Shown here: positions 3,788 to 6,038 of the stretch, in pieces
How positions within the stretch are numbered: position 1 is the first letter of the stretch
Layout of the letters: each line of letters begins with the position of its first letter
Notes under the pieces: generated by a model
Told to the model about the DNA's origin: nothing
The model's input: only the letters and a program-made list of their open reading frames with translations
Database searches by the model: none
DNA from: Lysobacterales bacterium
GTDB taxonomy: Bacteria > Pseudomonadota > Gammaproteobacteria > Xanthomonadales > Marinicellaceae
Direction of reading: 5' to 3'
NCBI GenBank assembly: GCA_027083915.1
Contig: JALWML010000176.1
Span: 1-6,038 of the forward strand
Length of the DNA: 6,038 nucleotides
Made by a program: the position numbers and the translations under genes

Positions 3788-6038
3788 TCACAAATATTGC
3801 GAAGCAGCTGTTATCATTCCGCCTATGGTTGTAGAGCTTTTATATAATGTCAAAAAACTCTTTAGGTTTTCCATCACGCTTTCTGACCATTTTTTCTGCG
3901 GATTACTCGATGCTTTTGCCTCTGACAATAGCCCAAGCATTTTATTGATGTCATTTTGCTCTTGCGGGTTGGCTTTGTTTTGCATCTGCTTAAATAACTT
4001 TGTCATTCCATCTATTTTATTTTCAATGGTATAATTTTTTTGCAACGCTTTGTTATTCTCACCTTGCAAGTTTTGATTTTTTCCGCCGTAATTATTAATT
4101 GTATAATTATTTGTCACTTTATTTGCTCCTCTTTTTAAAATGTTTTTTCGTAAATTATCTGCTAATTGGGTATTGTTCACCAAACCATCAATCATATCCG
4201 AGCTTATCATTTCGTACTGTGGGATAACATCGCCTATATTGACTCTTTCATACAGGTTGATTTTCAGATTATCATAAGCTTTTTGGGTTTGTTTGATATT
4301 GATTAATAGCAGTTGTAAAAAACTGTCTCTATCGCTACCAACAACGGTTGTTTTTAAGACGTTGCCAGCCATTTCGAGCAAAGCTTTATTTTCATCATCG
4401 CCATAAAGATGCAAAATAATACCCGTACGCCATAAATGCTTGGTATCATTCAAATGGGTTGAAAAATAGGTCACAAGTCTAAAGAAAAAATCCTTAGGCA
4501 GATTGCCAAAATGCAATTCAAGGTAACTTTTATTTGCATAATTTTCAGCTAAAACTAGCTTATCAAACACCTCGTGAAAATCATCAGGCTCATCCAAGCC
4601 CGTTGCCAAAGGTATCAACACTTCATCATGACGCTTGTCGTAAATAAAGCCCCAACGGTAATTGAGGATAATTTTTTTGATAATATTAACACCTGCTTCA
4701 TCATAAGCCACCGATTCATATTCATCATTTGGGTTACTGTCCTTTATTTCACCATCTTTTGCAATATAAATTGGTTTACCATTATTCAAGGCTTTTTTAA
4801 AATCAACATCCCTCATTATCCCTGCTTTAAAAGTATTATTTTTGTCACTAATATCACCATCATAATTAATCACTTTGTATACGCCATAAGTCAACCAATG
4901 GCGTTGATTGACCAAGATAAAATCATCTTCCATCTCTTCATTGTCAAATTCCATAAAGCTTTTTTCAGGAAAAACATAGCCTTTATTGTTGGCTAGTTTA
5001 ATCATTTTTTGTATGTCGTCTTCCGGCATGTCTTTCTTTATCAGCACATCTTGCATTTCTTTAAAGGTAACAAAGGGTTTATTGTTTTTCTCAAAATTAT
5101 CCGATATTTCTTTGATAGTGTTGACTTGTACAAGCAAGTTATTCTTTGCAGCTTCATTTTTAACATTCTCGATAATGGCATTTTTGACATCTGATTGGGC
5201 AAATATGTCTTCACTAATCTTACTATTCATGTCGATACTGGCAAAACTGAGTGTGAGGTTTTTATCGGCGTATTTTCGCTTAAGTGCATGTTCACGCAAC
5301 CATGATTTGTTGTTTTTACCCGAACAATGAGAGTACACAATAACAACATTTGATGGAGGAGGATTGTCACCTTTATTTTCACTTATGCGATTAGCAATCA
5401 TATCCAACCACTTATCGGGTTGTTCATTGGCTCGTTGGTTACAGACAATAAGATAAGAAGATTGACTGGAAACAAAAAAACTGTGAGTGCTGTGCATAAT
5501 CACTTGCCCACCAAAATCCCACAAGCTCACGTCAATACCATCAAGTGTAACAGTCGAAACACTCACCCGTGGTGTCGGTTGTAGATTTTGCTCGTTAACT
5601 GATTCAAAATCACCATGCAACAATTTAACTAAGCTTGTCTTACCAGCTCCACCATTTCCTAAGATAATTAAACGGGCTTCATTGGATTTAACCAAATCAC
5701 CATCAGCAATTTGCTGAATGTATTTGGCTAAAACTTGAGCTGATCGTTCTTTTTGTACAATTTCAAGATCTTGAATATGATTATCATCAAACAATGCTAT
5801 ATAGGCTTTTATGTATTTTTTATTATCGGCTGAAAATAAAGTTCCTTCACTAGCTGGTCTAATAATAAAATCAGTCCAAAATTTATCAAGCTTTTTTAAT
5901 TCTGGAATTGACTTATCATGCTTCCATAATGGTTGTGTTGATAAACTCTTGCCTTGTGAAAGGCTAATAAGATCGGCATTCAGTTCTTCGATTGTTTTTT
6001 GTCTTCCGCCGAAGGCGGCCGCGTAGGCGGCGGCGGCG
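3788..6038 (-). CDS. Roco-family GTPase (Roc-COR), 5' end outside window
   Basis: About 749 codons are visible and the frame is open to the window edge, so the start is missing; TTG at 5794 is internal. Visible order from the N terminus: an Ala-rich stretch AAAAYAAAFGGRQ; a helical segment to about 5690; a Roc GTPase domain (5683-5150) with P-loop GNGGAGKT (5659-5636), switch II WDFGGQ and the typical continuation HSTHSFFVSSQSSYLIV; a COR domain to about 4230, with KGYVF, RHWLTYGVYKV, LPKDFFFRL and LWRTG motifs; an Asn/Gly linker NNYTINNYGGKNQ (from 4117); and a helical tail of about 80 residues ending in a hydrophobic stretch. The usual NKxD site is replaced by YSHCSGK, in line with the His-containing variants of Roc domains. 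Roco proteins are GTP-regulated, dimerising scaffolds, usually with leucine-rich repeats before Roc. No such repeats are visible here. The linker-plus-small-domain tail recalls effector-associated tails of bacterial defence and signalling NTPases (inference). No operon partner is in view. Confidence 0.9.
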   Translation of the reverse strand, partial: AAAAYAAAFGGRQKTIEELNADLISLSQGKSLSTQPLWKHDKSIPELKKLDKFWTDFIIRPASEGTLFSADNKKYIKAYIALFDDNHIQDLEIVQKERSAQVLAKYIQQIADGDLVKSNEARLIILGNGGAGKTSLVKLLHGDFESVNEQNLQPTPRVSVSTVTLDGIDVSLWDFGGQVIMHSTHSFFVSSQSSYLIVCNQRANEQPDKWLDMIANRISENKGDNPPPSNVVIVYSHCSGKNNKSWLREHALKRKYADKNLTLSFASIDMNSKISEDIFAQSDVKNAIIENVKNEAAKNNLLVQVNTIKEISDNFEKNNKPFVTFKEMQDVLIKKDMPEDDIQKMIKLANNKGYVFPEKSFMEFDNEEMEDDFILVNQRHWLTYGVYKVINYDGDISDKNNTFKAGIMRDVDFKKALNNGKPIYIAKDGEIKDSNPNDEYESVAYDEAGVNIIKKIILNYRWGFIYDKRHDEVLIPLATGLDEPDDFHEVFDKLVLAENYANKSYLELHFGNLPKDFFFRLVTYFSTHLNDTKHLWRTGIILHLYGDDENKALLEMAGNVLKTTVVGSDRDSFLQLLLINIKQTQKAYDNLKINLYERVNIGDVIPQYEMISSDMIDGLVNNTQLADNLRKNILKRGANKVTNNYTINNYGGKNQNLQGENNKALQKNYTIENKIDGMTKLFKQMQNKANPQEQNDINKMLGLLSEAKASSNPQKKWSESVMENLKSFLTLYKSSTTIGGMITAASQYL
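6008..6038 (-). repeat. GC-rich alanine low-complexity tract in the Roco gene
   Basis: The last 31 bases are almost entirely G and C, built from GCC/GCG triplets interrupted by TAC and TTC. In the Roco frame they read Ala runs spaced by one aromatic residue (AAAAYAAAFGG). The rest of the gene is AT-rich, so composition changes abruptly here. The frame is uninterrupted through it. It is probably the end of a longer Ala-rich tandem repeat lying upstream; an assembly artefact at a repeat boundary is the alternative. Confidence 0.6.

Noticed and set aside
4574..5330. Open frames on the + strand opposite the Roco gene
   Set aside because: They are antisense to a gene with clear Roc and COR motifs, and their Ile/Phe-rich translations are what antisense of this AT-rich gene yields.
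5792..5794. TTG at 5794 as the start of the Roco protein
   Set aside because: The same frame continues upstream without a stop to the window edge, with protein-like sequence (KFWTDFIIRPASEG and more).

Overview
The window looks like chromosomal DNA of an AT-rich gammaproteobacterium. The grounds are a TrxB with the proteobacterial CATCD active site and a length close to the E. coli enzyme, a short single-domain PilZ protein of the PA4608 type, and REP-like palindromes of the kind common in gammaproteobacteria. Species cannot be fixed from this much sequence. No tRNA, rRNA or CRISPR array is visible.

Layout. Positions 1-202 are a non-coding leader with a 9-bp inverted repeat, a 20-bp imperfect direct repeat, a plausible sigma70 promoter and two tiny leader ORFs. 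On the + strand follow a secreted PhnD-like periplasmic binding protein (203-1003) and a PilZ c-di-GMP receptor (1116-1493). Converging on them from the - strand is a SAM-dependent methyltransferase (1508-2287), with its own promoter directly in front of its ATG. Upstream of it are an intrinsic terminator (2331-2363), a 177-bp palindromic MITE-like element (2368-2544) and trxB (2545-3495, -). The 292-bp gap 3496-3787 holds the trxB promoter region and three REP-like units. The rest, 3788-6038 on the - strand, is one open frame encoding a Roco-type (Roc-COR) GTPase whose 5' end lies outside the window.

Functionally, the left part combines an orphan solute-binding protein with a c-di-GMP receptor, trxB is a housekeeping redox gene, and the Roco gene is accessory in character. 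It has a P-loop GTPase, a COR domain, an Asn/Gly-rich linker and a small helical C-terminal tail, an arrangement reminiscent of bacterial signalling and defence NTPases.

The best-supported unusual observation is the MITE-like element. It is flanked by a perfect 6-bp direct repeat that contains the trxB stop codon, so it seems to have inserted exactly between the trxB stop and the trxB terminator without changing the protein. The most interesting open question is the Roco protein: its N-terminal part is unseen, and the visible edge is a GC-rich, alanine-rich low-complexity tract unlike the AT-rich rest.
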